From positions 8,777,001 through 8,841,000 of the forward strand of contig NC_132978.1 of the NCBI RefSeq assembly GCF_047496725.1: DNA of 64,000 nucleotides. Direction: 5' to 3'. Below, piece by piece: positions 63,301 through 64,000 of this stretch. The position numbers and the translations under genes are program-made. The first letter of the stretch is position 1; each line of letters begins with the position of its first letter. The DNA is from Anoplolepis gracilipes. Its lineage: Eukaryota > Arthropoda > Insecta > Hymenoptera > Formicidae. The notes under the pieces were generated by a model, which did not search any database, was not told the origin of the DNA, and saw only the letters and a list, made by a program, of their open reading frames with translations.

Positions 63301-64000
63301 TGTATGTATGTATGTATGTATGTATGTATGTATGTATGTATGTATGTATGTATGTATGTATGTATGTATGTATGTATGTATGTATGTATGTATGTATGTA
63401 TGTATGTATGTATGTATGTATGTATGTATGTATGTATGTATGTATGTATGTATGTATGTATGTATGTATGTATGTATGTATGTATGTATGTATGTATGTA
63501 TGTATGTATGTATGTATGTATGTATGTATGTATGTATGTATGTATGTATGTATGTATGTATGTATGTATGTATGTATGTATGTATGTATGTATGTATGTA
63601 TGTATGTATGTATGTATGTATGTATGTATGTATGTATGTATGTATGTATGTATGTATGTATGTATGTATGTATGTATGTATGTATGTATGTATGTATGTA
63701 TGTATGTATGTATGTATGTATGTATGTATGTATGTATGTATGTATGTATGTATGTATGTATGTATGTATGTATGTATGTATGTATGTATGTATGTATGTA
63801 TGTATGTATGTATGTATGTATGTATGTATGTATGTATGTATGTATGTATGTATGTATGTATGTATGTATGTATGTATGTATGTATGTATGTATGTATGTA
63901 TGTATGTATGTATGTATGTATGTATGTATGTATGTATGTATGTATGTATGTATGTATGTATGTATGTATGTATGTATGTATGTATGTATGTATGTATGTA
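60341..64000 (+). repeat. Giant (TGTA)n tetranucleotide array, 3660 bp in window, open-ended
   Basis: From 60341 to the last base the sequence is the unit TGTA repeated 915 times, with no interruption that I could find, and it continues past the window. It lies in intron 1 of UbcE2H on the transcribed strand, giving UGUA repeats in the pre-mRNA. No frame on either strand contains a stop: every plus frame reads Cys-Met-Tyr-Val and every minus frame Tyr-Ile-His-Thr. This is far longer and purer than the other microsatellites here (all below about 200 bp), so it is either a genuine extreme expansion or an assembly or consensus product. Confidence 0.95.

Noticed and set aside
1..64000. CRISPR arrays, operons, bacterial promoters or prophage
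   Set aside because: The genes are spliced eukaryotic genes. The only long array is a simple tetranucleotide repeat without spacers.
1..64000. Complete tRNA genes
   Set aside because: No cloverleaf with both box motifs and paired acceptor stem could be found; the only box-like pair (28111-28157, minus) lacks a convincing acceptor stem and is treated as SINE-like.

Overview
The window is nuclear DNA from an insect, most likely a hymenopteran and plausibly an ant. This is an inference from the gene repertoire, the short GT-AG introns, the very AT-rich non-coding DNA with scattered CpG-rich islands, and abundant AT and GA microsatellites. I see no bacterial, plasmid or viral segment. Seven protein-coding genes can be supported. 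Five are complete, and their exon joins were rebuilt by hand with every reading frame closing.

Layout. The window opens (1-7349) in what is probably the last intron of a DYRK2-class kinase gene, whose terminal coding exon is 7350-8897 (+). A gene-poor stretch of about 23 kb follows (8898-32455), holding microsatellites, a fold-back MITE with a second half copy, a GC-rich SINE-like block and several CpG-rich islands. The right half is dense: brambleberry/KAR5-GEX1 (32456-34137, +), the mitoribosomal twin-CX9C protein mRpS37/CHCHD1 (34323-34848, -), glucose-6-phosphate dehydrogenase (35967-44266, +, with a 5.9-kb first intron), the STRIPAK scaffold Strip (46813-50878, -, 12 coding exons), the Wnt cargo receptor Wntless (53131-56120, +, 12 coding exons) and the first coding exon of the E2 enzyme UbcE2H/UBE2H (60063-60115, +).

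Orientation and function. mRpS37 and G6PD diverge from a roughly 1.1-kb interval, and Strip and wls diverge from a roughly 2.25-kb interval. bmb/mRpS37 and G6PD/Strip are convergent. The genes are unrelated housekeeping or developmental functions (pentose-phosphate NADPH supply, mitochondrial translation, Hippo/STRIPAK signalling, Wnt secretion, karyogamy, ubiquitination) and do not form one pathway.

Most striking features: (1) from 60341 to the window end an apparently uninterrupted TGTA tetranucleotide array of 3660 bp (915 units) lies in UbcE2H intron 1, and that intron opens with a U12-type (minor spliceosome) 5' splice site; (2) a second, fully visible U12-type intron in wls; (3) a 6-nt microexon in wls encoding two conserved residues; (4) three tandem repeats of about 80 residues in the DYRK2 C-terminal tail; (5) several small fold-back elements.
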